Source: Megalobrama amblycephala (lineage: Eukaryota > Chordata > Actinopteri > Cypriniformes > Xenocyprididae). Taken from it: a stretch of 64,000 nt of DNA. Location: contig NC_063063.1 of NCBI RefSeq assembly GCF_018812025.1, positions 679,501 through 743,500 on the forward strand, in the 5' to 3' direction. Numbering within the stretch: the stretch's first letter is position 1; the number at the start of each line of letters is the position of its first letter. Made by a program: the position numbers and the translations under genes. Below the pieces are notes generated by a model that had not been told where the DNA came from, ran no database searches, and saw only the letters and a list, made by a program, of their open reading frames with translations. Shown here one piece after another: positions 1 through 11,198 of this stretch.

Positions 1-251
1 ACAGCTGTCATTGATTTTTGTAATTGATTATATTTTTATTTTTGCACTACATTATTTTATTTTGCAATTTATTATTTTTGTTTGCAAAACTTTTTTTTTT
101 TCCGCTCAATATTTTATTTTCCTTTGCAATTCTTTATTTTTGTTTGCAAAATATTTTTTTATAGCTCAATTCTTTTTTGTGTTTTGCAAAACTTTATTTT
201 TGTGCAAAACTTTAAGGCATTAATTTGACTCCATAGTTTCCTGTTTTGCAG
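1..251 (+). other. T-rich intron end with splice acceptor (spag9)
   Basis: Very T-rich intronic DNA with imperfect repeats of a TTTGCAAAACTTT-like module at about 60-215. It ends in a pyrimidine-rich TTTTGCAG acceptor (AG at 250-251) that fits the reading frame of the exon starting at 252. A 70-codon reading frame at 11-223 consists only of Phe/Ile/Leu-rich translation of this low-complexity DNA and is not a gene. Confidence 0.6.
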
Positions 252-368
252 GACAGGTGGTTCCGTCTGCAGGTGCCGAGGCGACCGCTGATGAGTCGCC
301 CACGCCAGAGCTGGTGCGGTCTGTGCTGGTCATGAGCGGAGGAGAGGGTTACATCGACTTCAGGATGG
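252..368 (+). CDS. spag9: Penultimate coding exon of a JIP4/SPAG9-type JNK scaffold protein
   Basis: Internal exon of a JNK-interacting protein of the JIP3/JIP4 family, cytosolic scaffolds that link JNK/p38 MAP kinases and vesicles to kinesin-1 and dynein-dynactin. Seen: acceptor TTTTGCAG, an open frame that contributes the last two bases of a split codon, 38 codons, then one base before a GTGAGT donor at 369. The encoded end, GGEGYIDFRMG, matches the conserved segment near the C terminus of JIP3/JIP4. The M after YIDFR and the tail in the next exon favour JIP4 (SPAG9) over JIP3. The N-terminal part (RH1, leucine zippers, RH2, WD40-like region) lies upstream of the window. The frame cannot start here: a GTG at 257 is internal. 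Whether this is an a or b teleost paralogue cannot be told. Confidence 0.8.
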
Positions 369-392
369 GTGAGTCTGATCTTACTGATAATG

Positions 393-870
393 AGGGCTGG
401 GCATCGACGCCCGTTTCACCGTTCGATTCCGACAATGAATCATTGCATCATGAATCAAGAATCGATTCTGAGATTTTCCAAATGCATCGCGATTCTCTCT
501 CGAATCGATTCTGAGCTTAGTTTTTAACAGCCGTGCTCTGCTTGCGTCCAGTTCCTTAAACGCACCACTTAAACCTAAAATAATCATTCATAAAGTTGGA
601 AAAGGTTGAAGTGAGTCACAGGGGTGTTTGCAGTGGACTGTTTACATTAATCCTGCATCATAAAAGCATTCTGAGGTGCAAATACATTCTCAGACTCAGA
701 CGAACGCACGAGCGCTCTTCTTCGTGAGCATTTGAGCATGCGGTTAAAAACTAGCCTAGAGCGCCATCTGCTGTCAAGATCAGAATCGATTACAGAGAGA
801 ATTGTGATGCATTTGGAAAGTCTCAGAATCAATCCAGGAATTGAGATGAATCGATTTATTGTCCCAGCTC
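393..870. mobile_element. Foldback (long inverted repeat) element in the spag9 intron
   Basis: The left arm begins GGGCTGGG (393-400) and the right arm ends with its complement CCCAGC (863-868). Inside, the left arm ATCGATTCTGAGATTTTCC...AAATGCATCGCGATTCTCTC is repeated in reverse complement near 775-850, and further inward AGTTTTTAAC at about 520 pairs with GTTAAAAACT at about 743-752. The arms therefore exceed 100 bp around a centre of about 200 bp. No coding capacity. This is a non-autonomous MITE/foldback structure of a kind common in fish; I cannot name the family. Confidence 0.7.
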
Positions 871-924
871 TACTAAATATCATGTTATTTGGGGTCGCTT
901 GAACCCACGGACTTGGCAACACTG

Positions 925-3395
925 CTCACAAGCTTTGAGATTCAATTCAATTTCGATTTTGATTCACAAGCTTGCGATTCGATTCACTTCCGATTCCGAT
1001 TCACAAGCATGTGATTCAATTTAATGCGCTTTGATTCAGTTCAAATAACGACTCGGCAAGCTCGAGATTCAATTCAAATCCAATTTTGATTCACAAGCTT
1101 GCAATTCGATCTAATTCTGATTTCGATTCACAAGCATGTGATTCAATTTAATTCCATTTCACAAGCATGCAATTCGATTCAGTTCAAATATCAACTCACA
1201 AGCTCGAGATTCAATTCAAATCCAATTTTGATTCACAAGCTTGCAATTCGATTCAATTTCAATTCACAAGCATGCGAATAGATTCAATTCAAATTTTGAT
1301 TCACACAATTTAGATTCAATTCCGATTTCAATTCACAAGCATGCAAATAGATTCCGTTCCAGTTTTGATTCACAAGCTTGCGATTTGATTCACTTCCGAT
1401 TTCGATTCACAAGCATGTGATTCAATTTAATTCCATTTCACAAGCATGCAATTCGATTCAGTTCAAATATCAACTCACAAGCTCGAGATTCAATTCAAAT
1501 CCAATTTTGATTCACAAGCTTGCAATTCAATTCAATTTCAATTCACAAGCATGCGAATAGATTCAATTCAAATTTTGATTCACACAATTTAGATTCAATT
1601 CCGATTTCAATTCACAAGCATGCGAATAGATTCAATTCCAATTTTGATTCACAAGCTTGCGATTTGATTCACTTCCGATTCCGATTCACAAGCATGTGAT
1701 TCAATTTAATGCGCTTTGATTCAGTTCAAATAACGACTCTGTAAGCTCGAGATTCAATTCAAATCCAATCTTGATTCACAAACTTGCAATTCGATCTAAT
1801 TCTGATTTCATTTCACAAGCATGCAAATAGATTCCGTTCCAGTTTTGATTCACAAGCTTGCAATTCGATTCACTTCCGATTTCGATTCACAAGCATGTGA
1901 TTCAATTTAATTCCATTTCACAAGCATGCAATTCGATTCAGTTCAAATATCAACTCACAAGCTCGAGATTCAATTCAAATCCAATTTCGATTCATAAGCA
2001 TGCGATTCAATTGAATTCCACTTCACAAGCATGCAATTCGATTCAGTTCAAATATCGACTCACAAGCTCGAGATTCAATTCTAATCCGATTTTGATTCAC
2101 AAGCTTGAAATTTCAATTTAATTCTGATTTCAATTCACAAGCATGCAAATAGATTCCATTCCAATTTTGATTCACAAGCTTGCAATTCGATTCACTTCCG
2201 ATTTCGATTCACAAGCATGTGATTCAATTTAATTCCATTTCACAAGCATGCAATTCGATTCAGTTAAAATATCAACTCACAAGCTCGAGATTCAATTCAA
2301 ATCCGATTTTGATTCACAAGCTTCCAATTTGATTAAATTCCGATTTCAATTCACAAGTGTGCGAATAGATTCAGTTCAAATTTTGATTCACACAATTTAG
2401 ATTCAATTCCAACTTTGATTCACAAGCTTGTGATTTGATTTAATTCCATTTCACAAGCTTGCAATTCAATTCACTTCTGATTCCGATTCACAAGCATGTG
2501 ATTCAGTTTAATTCCAATTCACAAGCTTGCGATTCGATTCAATTCCGATTTCAATTCACAAGCATGCGAATAAATTCAATTCAATATCGATTCACAAGCT
2601 CGAGATTCAACTCAAATTCGATTTTGATTCACAAGCTTGCAATTCGATTCACTTCTGATTCCGATTCACAAGCATGTGATTCAGTTTAATTCCAATTCAC
2701 AAGCTTGCGATTCGATTCAATTCCGATTTCAATTCACAAGCATGCGAATAAATTCAATTCAATATCGATTCACAAGCTCGAGATTCAACTCAAATCCGAT
2801 TTTGATTCACAAGCTTGCAATTCGATTCACTTCTGATTCCGATTCACAAGCATGTGATTCAGTTTAATTCCAATTCACAAGCTTGCGATTCGATTCAATT
2901 CCGATTTCAATTCACAAGCATGCGAATAAATTCAATTCAATATCGATTCACAAGCTCGAGATTCAACTCAAATCCGATTTTGATTCACAAGCTTGCAATT
3001 CGATTCACTTCTGATTCCGATTCACAAGCATGTGATTCAGTTTAATTCCAATTCACAAGCTTGCGATTCGATTCAATTCCGATTTCAATTCACAAGCATG
3101 CGAATAAATTCAATTCAATATCGATTCACAAGCTCGAGATTCAACTCAAATCCGATTTTGATTCACAAGCTTGCAATTCGATTCACTTCTGATTCCGATT
3201 CACAAGCATGTGATTCAGTTTAATTCCAATTCACAAGCTTGCGATTCGATTCAATTCCGATTTCAATTCACAAGCATGCGAATAAATTCAATTCAATATC
3301 GATTCACAAGCTCGAGATTCAATTCAAATCCAAATTTTGGTTCACAAGCTTGCGATTCAGTTCTGTTTTTGATTTGATATCGATTCTTTTGGATT
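925..3395. repeat. Intronic minisatellite, GATTCACAAGC-type units
   Basis: About 2.5 kb of tandem, partly degenerate units of 20-30 bp, nearly all carrying GATTCACAAGC followed by TTGCGATTCGATT, ATGTGATTCAATT or TCGAGATTCAA variants. Several alternating sub-types (CAAGCTTGC, CAAGCATGC, CAAGCTCGAG) form longer periods. One block at about 1099 recurs 279 bp later at 1378. The array fills most of the last spag9 intron. Short frames with repeated HKHVIQFNS-like peptides are translations of the repeat and not genes. Confidence 0.95.
2459..3348. repeat. Five-copy 178-bp higher-order repeat
   Basis: Within the intronic minisatellite, equivalent sequence starts at 2459, 2637, 2815, 2993 and 3171, exactly 178 bp apart. 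The middle copies look almost identical by eye, whereas the first copy and the array outside this block are more diverged. This indicates recent unequal exchange or gene conversion at the 3' end of the array. Confidence 0.9.
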
Positions 3396-3709
3396 TACAA
3401 TTTGACTGAATCTCTCCACGTACCTTCTGATGTTCATTCAGTTTATTTACTGCTGTAACTAGATCAGTTCAACAGTGATCTGTCACACCGCATTAAAGAG
3501 ACAAAAACACATTTATTGACTAAATTTTGTAATAAAATAATAATTTGAAAGCACAAAGATTATTGAATGACAGGCACTACAAGATCATGTTCAGTGAAGT
3601 TTCGTATGAATCGATTCTTGTGATTCATCAAAATCGGATGAACTGATAACATCACTGAATATGAAAGCCTGATTCCTCACACTCTTCCTCTCTTCGTATC
3701 GTGTCGCAG
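3396..3709 (+). other. 3' end of the last spag9 intron
   Basis: Non-repetitive A/T-rich intron sequence with a stray GAATCGATTCTTGTGATTC motif (about 3608) resembling the upstream array. It ends in a pyrimidine-rich stretch and a CGCAG acceptor (3705-3709). Confidence 0.6.
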
Positions 3710-3828
3710 GCGATGAAGCAGGAGACACAGAAAACATGGATGAACCCACTCTGAAGCTGCAGCCCTTCCTGGCCCGAGCCGAGCGCAGTCACCTGATCGT
3801 GTGGCAGGTCATGGCCAATGAGGAGTGA
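3710..3828 (+). CDS. spag9: Terminal coding exon of a JIP4/SPAG9-type scaffold protein
   Basis: The last exon joins in phase to 368: one base there plus GC here gives a Gly codon, followed by 38 more sense codons and TGA at 3826-3828. The C-terminal motif RAERSHLIVWQVM followed by four residues is the signature end of JIP3/JIP4 proteins; the L in SHLIVWQV and the following M fit JIP4. The acidic linker before it (DEAGDTENMDE) is the variable part of the tail. Together with 252-368 this gives the final 77 or so residues. No frameshift or stop interrupts either exon, so the gene appears intact here. Confidence 0.85.
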
Positions 3829-4767
3829 CGTGTGACGCTCTGGACCTTTTTCCCTCAGTTCTGCTTTATTTAAGATGTTTTAAGCATTGGCTTATAGTAT
3901 TTCTCTCCTGCAAACCATGATTATCAGCGAAGAATGAAGTGTTCTGTGTGTTTGTGCTTCACAATGAATGAATGAATGAAGGGTTTCTGGAGAACTCGAG
4001 CTTCTGCGTTCAGCGTAAACCGTTTATTTGTGGGATCTCCGCAGATTGAAAGCAATATCCTCACATGAACGTCACCAAAGGATCAGAAAGTTGATCTTCC
4101 ACCGCGGCCACGTCTGTGTTTCGCTCGTCCGCCGTCTTTTTTAACACTAGAGCAGTTTTCCGAGGAAAGCGAGCGTGTAGATAAACGTGCAGAGACAGAG
4201 GCATATTTTTATGAGACTTTTGTACGCGTCTTTTAGATCTGCCGTTGTGCTTGCGTCGGTCTGCAGTTGTTGGTCCTCTCCAGGAGAGCAGAAACAACTT
4301 CCTGTCGCAAACTAGCCGTTGCAGTATTTATTTCTGTGAACCAGCCTTTGCAGTTCAGAATGTAACTCTGTACATTGAATATAAATATATAAAAATACAA
4401 ATATGTATATGAAACGTAGACTGCTTGATTTGATTATTTTTTTAAAGGTGATTGATGATGTAAATGAGGTTGATTGATTGGATGATCTACGGAAATGTTC
4501 CTTCAATGAGCTATGCACTGTTTTATAACGGACCGCAGGGGTGTGTGTGTGTGTGTCGTGCGTAGAGGAGTGTGTTATGCCGTCCCATAATCCTCCAGGT
4601 TTGTGAGAATGACATCAGCGTTACCCAGTGTCCATCCTTCTCATTTTAGCCTTAATCTATTAAACTGACGTTTTTGGGGAGCTTGCTGTGTTTTATTATT
4701 ATGAAGATGATTTATAGATGCACTTAAAAGTTTGACCAAAAAAATCAAATAAGAAACTGTTAATAAA
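3829..4767 (+). other. Probable spag9 3' UTR with candidate poly(A) signals
   Basis: Sequence downstream of the stop codon. It contains a short AATG tandem run (3963-3979), a (GT)n run (4541-4554), an ATTAAA at 4659-4664 followed by a T/G-rich stretch (GTTTTTGGGG, then TGCTGTGTTTT) that would serve as a downstream element, and an AATAAA at 4762-4767. The first pair is the better context. Short frames on the minus strand here are not supported as genes. Confidence 0.45.
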
Positions 4768-6239
4768 GCAAAGAAACATCAAGTAAATCATTTCATTTAA
4801 TAGTTTGTTCATTGCGTCTGATGGCCCATAATACACTGCTGCACAACACAGAAAAATGATTTTGGATACTTAAAAATATTTGGATTTCATTATAAAAACT
4901 CTTTATGACATCAAAATTAATTTTATAGAATTATAGATTTTTTTTTTTTTTTAAACAAATTGAGTTTTGATTCAGTTTTGGATGAATCAGTTGAGTGAAT
5001 GATTCAATGTTCGTTCACATGATGACAGTCTGTCTGAAACAGAATCAAACGGCTGAATTAGTTCATAAATTATTTGTTTTCAGACGCCAGTTGCTTTGAT
5101 ATTTTGTTATACTGTATGATGCAGTGAATATGCAGATATTTACACTACAGATGAATCGATTCCTCAGCACATTCTTTTGTATTGCAGGTTTTCTGAAATG
5201 TTGTCAGCCCCATTTTTGAGAATAGACATGAAAATGCACTATCCAAACTTAAATGATTATAATTCATGAATGCTTATGCAGGTTTAAATTTACTATAAAG
5301 CAAATGTACTGTACTAAACATTTTATAGAAAATGTATATTTTATCAAATATATTGTACTCTAAAATTGCTATCATATGAAAGTCATATGTCTAACCAAGT
5401 TGTGTTGCAAATTTGAAGTTGAAATAAATAAAAAATAAGTTCTTATAAGATTTTGTATAGGCGCGATTCCAAAAATCGCCACCGGGTGTCACTGACATTC
5501 TATTAATTTTTTTTATGCATTCTCGTGATACAAATTGACAAATTTCTGTGCAAATATCATTTCCATCACAAAACAGTTGCCAAATATGAAACCGTGAGAC
5601 TCGGACTTTTCCGACGATATGTGTTTTGTCAAGATTACGATAAAGTAGCTAAAATAAATATTGTAATATGAAACCTGACACCGCCCTATAGGGGAGGAGC
5701 TCACTAAAAAAATTTAAAGTGCTGTTTCCGTGGTAACGCAACATCTGATTTCAGAAGGGTTTCACAGGCTGAATCTCGATCGTAAGCTTTCGAATGATAT
5801 CTATGATGATTACTAAAATATGTGATGTGAAAAAAGGGAATAAATAAAAAGAGCGTCAAGCAGCCCACCGGTGACACTTAATGCCTCATTTGCATATTGA
5901 ACCCCTGATCTAATTAACTATGCACTCATTTACATACATTTCCAGAACAGAAATCTGAAAAATGGATAAAGCCAGTTATCAACATATTAGAGTTGAAGGA
6001 TTTCTCTTTTTATCACTCCATAAATCAAAAAACAATTTACACTGTTTTTAGGAATGAAACGTATAAATCAGGCGAATGATGTGTGAACAAACCTTCAGAA
6101 TATAAATAAGAATTAAACTGCAAAGTCTGGTGTTTGTAAAGCTGCTGAAGAGGAGATTTCTGACTCAAACTCGCGACTTTAAAGAGATGGACTGAATCTG
6201 AAATCCACAGACGCTAATAGAGTGTAATACAATAAACAC
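4768..6239. other. Intergenic A/T-rich DNA, no gene seen
   Basis: No convincing reading frame, RNA gene or tandem array. There is a T run at 4937-4952. A GCCACCGGGTGTCACTGA stretch (5478-5495) and CCCACCGGTGACACTTAA (5864-5881) share CACCGG-GACAC blocks and may bound an old element, but I could not establish arms. Confidence 0.5.
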
Positions 6240-6960
6240 TTAAAGGTTTAGTTCAGCCAAAAATTAATTTCTGTCATTTATTACATGTCGTTCCACACCC
6301 TTAATCTTCAGAGCACAAATTAAGATATTTTTGATGAAATCCAAGAGGTATATGACTCGTCTATATGTCATCAACACTTTCAAGGTACTAAAGACATCAT
6401 TAAAACAGTCATGTGACTGCAGTGGTTCAATCTTAATGTTATGAAGAGACGAGAATACTTTCTGTGCGCAAAAACAAAACAAAAATAACCACTTTATTCA
6501 ACAATCTCTTCTCTTCTGTGTCATTCTCATATGTTGTTTACGTCCAGCGCTTCCAGGTTTGACTCATTATTGGCCGGCTCCTGCGTCATGTGATCAGCTT
6601 TGGCCAATACTGAGCCGGCATTCGGACGTAAACACGGAAGCTTCACTGCGTCACCTGCGTAAGATAATGACAGAAGAGAAGAGATTGATGAATAAAGTGG
6701 TTATTTTTTTGTTTTTGTGCACAAAAAGTATTCTCGTCTCTTCATAACATTAAGGTTGAACCACTGCAGTCACATGACTGTTTTAACGATGTCTTTAGTT
6801 CCTTTCTGGACCTTGAAAGTGTTGATTATATTGCTCGGATTTCATCAAAAATATCTAAATTTGTGTTCTGAAGATGAATGAAGGTCTTACGGGTGTGGAA
6901 CGACATGAGGGAGAGTAATTAATGACAGAAACTTCATTTTTGGATGAACTAACCCTTTAA
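6240..6960. mobile_element. Foldback MITE flanked by TTAA
   Basis: A 721-bp palindromic element. It starts TTAAAGGTTTAGTTC at 6240 and ends GAACTAACCCTTTAA at 6960. The inverted arms continue inward: CGTTCCACACCC (about 6290) pairs with GGGTGTGGAACG (about 6892), GAGACGAGAATAC with GTATTCTCGTCTC, and ACCACTTTATTCA with TGAATAAAGTGGT. The centre is near 6530-6660. The TTAA at both ends could be a piggyBac-type target site. It resembles the abundant fish MITEs that begin TTAAAGGGATAGTTCACCC. The 129-codon minus-strand frame at 6887-7276 overlaps its right arm and is not a gene. Confidence 0.8.
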
Positions 6961-8184
6961 ATGTGTACGTTAGATGTTTTCTTTCCACTAGTCTGAAAGA
7001 GCTCATGTTATGCAAAGTAGATCTCCAAACTGAGTAGTGCATGAAAAAAAAACAATGGTTTTGCCTGTAGTGTCCAATAGTTCCTAGTATATGAGTAAGT
7101 TGAGAGATGTTCTGAATCTCCATGCAGGAGTCAGTGTGTGATTCTGCCACAGGAGGGCAGCAGTGAGCCGCTGCATTACTGCCTTTGAAATGACATTCAG
7201 TGAGGAAGGAGCTGCTCCTCCCCCTTCTGTGATTGGCTGCTGGATGAGTACAAACAGTACATGTTCTGACACACACACACTATTGAACTTCTGAATCAGC
7301 ACTCAGGCATTCAAGAGGGAAGCTCTGAACTCAAAACTGATCTAGTATTTCTAACTTACAGCCATCAGATTAGCTCTTGTCTGATAGTTGATCAATCTAA
7401 AGTCTTAACATAAGTAAGTTTGTTCATCTGGCCCCTGGATAAGATGAGTTAATGTTATCACATTGGACTGAAACCTACTGACTTTGCTCTCACAGGGTAT
7501 AACAACTTTTTATTTGTTTTGCTATTTTTGCATTTTTTTCCCTCTTTGTTACACTCGTGTGAAAATGACCAGCCTATAGAAATAAAAGTGCTTATGAATC
7601 TCTCATTATTTCACTGAGGAGCCTGAGCTCAGATCAATGAGGATCCGTTCCAGAAACAACGGTTTTAGCACAACCCGCCATGAAACTGAAGTTTTGTGTT
7701 TTCTTCTCTATTGTGACGTATATCAAGTGAAACGCTTCTCAAACAAGAACAAATGTAGGGCGGGGCTTGATTTAGTCTGTGGGGAGTTGATTGGATGGTT
7801 GTGGTTTGCTATTGGTGGATCTCATGTGAGTGACAGGTTGCCCCGCCCTCATCATCAGAGAAGAGAGCATTTCATGGTGACTTTCAGAGTTTCACCCGTT
7901 TCCTCTCACAATGAGGAGCTTTTCTCATCAAACATTCATCCCTCCGTCTCTCCGTCCTGCGCTCTTATGTAACTCGTCCAGCTGGTGTGTCCAGGGATGT
8001 TTCTCAGGGCTTCTCGAGTGTAATTGCCCTGACGCAGTGAGGACGCCTGAAGCTTCGAACCCTCCATGAGTTTAGAGATGGACTGATCCTGGATTATTCA
8101 TCAGTCATTCAGTTTATAAAGCTGTACATTGATTTAAATTGTAATTAAAAAGTCCATGCATGCACTGCTTGTCCAAAGTTTGGA
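6961..8184. other. Intergenic DNA, no supported gene
   Basis: Contains (CA)n at 7269-7280 and GC-richer stretches with CCAAT-type ATTGG boxes (about 7225, 7790, 7812). The longest frame (7637-7972, 111 codons) has no recognisable domain, skewed composition and no splice context, so I do not call it. A CTCF-like CCACAGGAGGGCAG sits at 7147-7160 with two or three mismatches to the usual core. Confidence 0.5.
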
Positions 8185-8224
8185 ATAATTACATTTTTTT
8201 CTTCTGCTCACCAAGGCTGCATTA

Positions 8225-9036
8225 CGGTAAACGACGAAAAAGTAATTTTAAACGTGTTGAAAAATATAAGGGAGATATAATTAATTTTAAAGTTTTAACA
8301 ATGAGATTATGTGGTTTTTATAATCAATTAACACTGATTTTGTCATTTTTTACACCAAAAACATCATTTGGTTTAACCAAAATTTAGGTTTTACCGAATG
8401 ACGATATTTTCAAACAATGCTAACAGGCTGATATCTAGCAAAAGGACAATCAAACATTTTATATTTAGTTCAAGTTTTTAAAATATTACAACATTTTCCA
8501 TGTTTTATAGCGGTTGCACCGAATGACCTGATGTTTCGGGACATGCGTATGATCAAGTGAAAACATGAATTATTCAAATAGTTAAGAGAGAGTTAGTTAC
8601 TTTGCTTCATGACCATGTGGTCCTGAATGATGTCACATCCTGTCACATGATACTGACCGCATGACTTGATCCAAAATGGTCCCTTTATATTGGTTACTCC
8701 GAATGACATCAATGAAATTCATTCTTTCTCATAACAAAGCAACGACTTCTACACATAATTTTAACACCATTTTGCACTATGTTGATATATGATGTTATAA
8801 AATCATGCCAGAATAAAAAATATATACATTTATTACATTTTAAGATATTTTAATCACAAATGAAATGGCTGTATTGGCTTTTGGACACTTCAAAATCTTT
8901 AAAATACCTTTATATGTTGCAAAATATAATTAAAACCTTTTGGATTCAATAAAAGATCTAGTACATAGTTTGGATGTCATAACTTTTTGTATTTTATTGT
9001 TATTGAGGCATTTGGAGAAAAGAATTCAAATCATTG
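8225..9036. mobile_element. Insertion of about 0.8 kb splitting the dispersed repeat
   Basis: Defined by comparison with the intact copy at 11199-11450, in which the sequence matching 8207-8224 is directly followed by the sequence matching 9037 onwards. The insert is A/T-rich, contains three CCGAATGAC motifs (8395, 8519 and 8699) and codes for nothing recognisable. Clear terminal repeats were not found; the flanks share only ATT. Confidence 0.5.
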
Positions 9037-9037
9037 A

Positions 9038-9715
9038 CCCATTTATTTGATCAAAAATACAGTAAAAACTGTGAAATATTACTACAATGTAAATCAGTTG
9101 TTTTCTATGTGAATATATAGTAAAGTGTAATTTATTCCTGTGATCGAAACTGAATTTATTTGATTAAAAATACAGTAAAAATCACAAAATATTATTATAA
9201 TGTAAATCAGCTGTTTTCTATGTGAATATATAGTAAAGTGTAATTTATTCCTGTGATCGAAACTGAATTTATTTGATTAAAAATACAGTAAAAATCACAA
9301 AATATTATTATAATGTAAATCAGCTGTTTTCTATGTGAATATATAGTAAAGTGTAATTTATTCCTGTGATCGAAACTGAATTTATTTGATTAAAAATACA
9401 GTAAAAATCACAAAATATTATTATAATGTAAATCAGTTGTTTTCTCTGTGATTATATAGTAAAGTGTAATTTATTCCTGTGATTGAAACTGAATTTATTT
9501 GATTAAAAATACAGTAAAAATCGCAAAATATTATTATAATGTAAATCAGTTGTTTTCTCTGTGATTATATAGTAAAGTGTAATTTATTCCTGTGATTGAA
9601 AATGAATTTATTTGATTAAAAATACAGTAAAAATCACAAAATATTATTATAATGTAAATCAGCTGTTTTTTATGTGAATATATAGTAAAGTGTAATTTAT
9701 TCCTGTGATCAAAGC
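9038..9715 (+). repeat. 113-bp tandem repeat, six copies
   Basis: TGAATTTATTTGAT or its equivalent recurs at 9151, 9264, 9377, 9490 and 9603, each exactly 113 bp apart, with a more diverged first copy from about 9038. The monomer is the middle of the dispersed repeat that encloses it (TACAGTAAAAA ... AGTAAAGTGTAATTTATTCC). The copies differ by only a few bases. Confidence 0.95.
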
Positions 9716-9835
9716 TGAATTTTCAGCATCGTTACTCCAGTCTTCAGTGTCACATGATCCTTCAGAAATCATTCTGATATGATGATTTGATGCTCAAGAA
9801 ACATTTATGATTATTATCAGTGTTGAAAACAGATT

Positions 9836-11198
9836 TCTGTAGTGATTTTTTGAGAAATGAACTCTTTTGAAATCAAGCGACTCGTCTGTCAGCTGCAGGG
9901 ATAATTCAGAATGTAACACATAAAGCCTCAGATCTGACCATCTTTGAGCTTTGGCAGATTTATATTGGATTCGATTCCCATCATTCAGAGACGAGATCAG
10001 TTTCTGTCTGGGAATGAGACTGGTTATATTTGCATTATTAGGATTAAGATGTGTTTCATAACGCAACATCCCAGAAGAGACCTGTCTGTTAACTCTTTCC
10101 TCTGGTGTTTTACTCTGGTGAATGTGTAACTAAAGCTGACGGCGTGAGAGACTGAGGATAATTATCTGTATGATCACTTTCATTTCTGCAGATGTAAAGA
10201 GTCATTCTGCACATAATTGTTCAGTGTGTTCATGGATTTTTTTCCTCCCATCAAAATCAAGAAATTGGTATGAATGTATAAACAAATGGTCCATTTTTAG
10301 CTCTTTCAGTCGGTCACAGTGTCTTTTAAAATGTGTCTTCATCAATTTGATCACCTTTTTGCTTTCAATAATTATAAAATATTCTGCAGTGACAAATTAA
10401 TATTTAAAAGTAAAAATATTCCATGTAGTTCCTCAGTGAGTTCATGAAAAAAATACTTGCATATTATTATTATGTGCATACACCTTGAATATACTTGTGA
10501 ATGATTATTATCATTTATTATTTATTATTATTATTATGTGCATACACCTTTTACGATGTCATTGTAAATGTATACCTGTAAATTTTTAATATACCCTTTA
10601 TTATTATTATGTGCATGCACCTTGAATATACTTGTGAATGATTATTATCATTTATTATTTATTATTATTATTATGTGCATACACCTTTTACGATGTCATT
10701 GTAAATGTATACCTGTAAATTTTTAATATACCCTTTATTATTATTATGTGCATGCACCTTTTATAATGTTATTGAATATTTGTAGCTAGTAACTGATGAT
10801 AATAATAATTTTCATTATTTAATATTTGGTAGTTTACAGCATGTCCTCTAGTTTTTATTCACACGATGCAGTTTTAGAGCAGCACGTCATGTGATAAAGC
10901 AGAATGCAAATTCATTTTCATTTCCTTGGCTCTTTATAAATATTTATGTTATCAAATCTCTCTTCAGGATATTGCAGACAGCAGCGAATTCTATTTTGGA
11001 CGGCAGACATTGTTCAGAGGTTGATTTTGTTTGCTGAAGCTAACATCAGGCGTCTTCGATCATGTTCAGTGTTTGAGCTGCTCTGGAGTTCCTTCACATC
11101 TGCCCTGCTGGATCACAGAGAAACTGTGCGGTCCGGCCGCTCGCTGTCAGACTCACATAAAGAGCCCAAATCATGGACACGAGAAAATATGAACTGTT
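9836..11198. other. Intergenic DNA between two opposed repeat copies
   Basis: A/T-rich, no supported gene. It contains the 137-bp duplication described separately. Reading frames of 61-91 codons here lack start context, domains and splice sites. Confidence 0.5.
10462..10765. repeat. 137-bp tandem duplication, about 2.2 copies
   Basis: CCTTGAATATACTTGTGAAT occurs at about 10483 and again at about 10620 (period 137). The unit holds TTATTATTATGTGCATACACC, split by A/T-rich spacers, and TACGATGTCATTGTAAATG. A third partial copy ends near 10765. Within the unit the TTATTATTATGTGCAT...CACCTT motif itself occurs twice. Confidence 0.85.

Larger units (their letters stand above)
8185..9835 (+). mobile_element. 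Dispersed fish repeat, interrupted and internally amplified
   Basis: A widespread teleost interspersed repeat that I recognise but cannot name. The 5' part (GCTCACCAAGGCTGCATT) lies at 8207-8224, the central part (ATTTATTTGATCAAAAATAC) from 9037, and the 3' part (TTACTCCAGTCTTCAGTGTC, then GATGATTTGATGCTCAAG) at 9731-9798. Two things disturb it: an insertion of about 0.8 kb at 8225-9036 and amplification of the central segment to six tandem copies. A simple copy in opposite orientation at 11199-11450 shows the unmodified order. Confidence 0.75.

Noticed and set aside
257..514. Reading the spag9 exon as an 85-codon gene starting at GTG 257
   Set aside because: The conserved sequence stops at the GTGAGT donor (369) and resumes in phase at 3710. 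The codons after 368 are intronic.
7147..7160. CTCF-like CCACAGGAGGGCAG
   Set aside because: At least two mismatches in the core. A single site without supporting data is too weak to call.
6887..7276. 129-codon minus-strand frame
   Set aside because: It overlaps the right arm of the foldback element, has no domain, and its composition follows the repeat.
7637..7972. 111-codon plus-strand frame
   Set aside because: No recognisable motif, no splice or promoter context, and a length within chance for this GC content.
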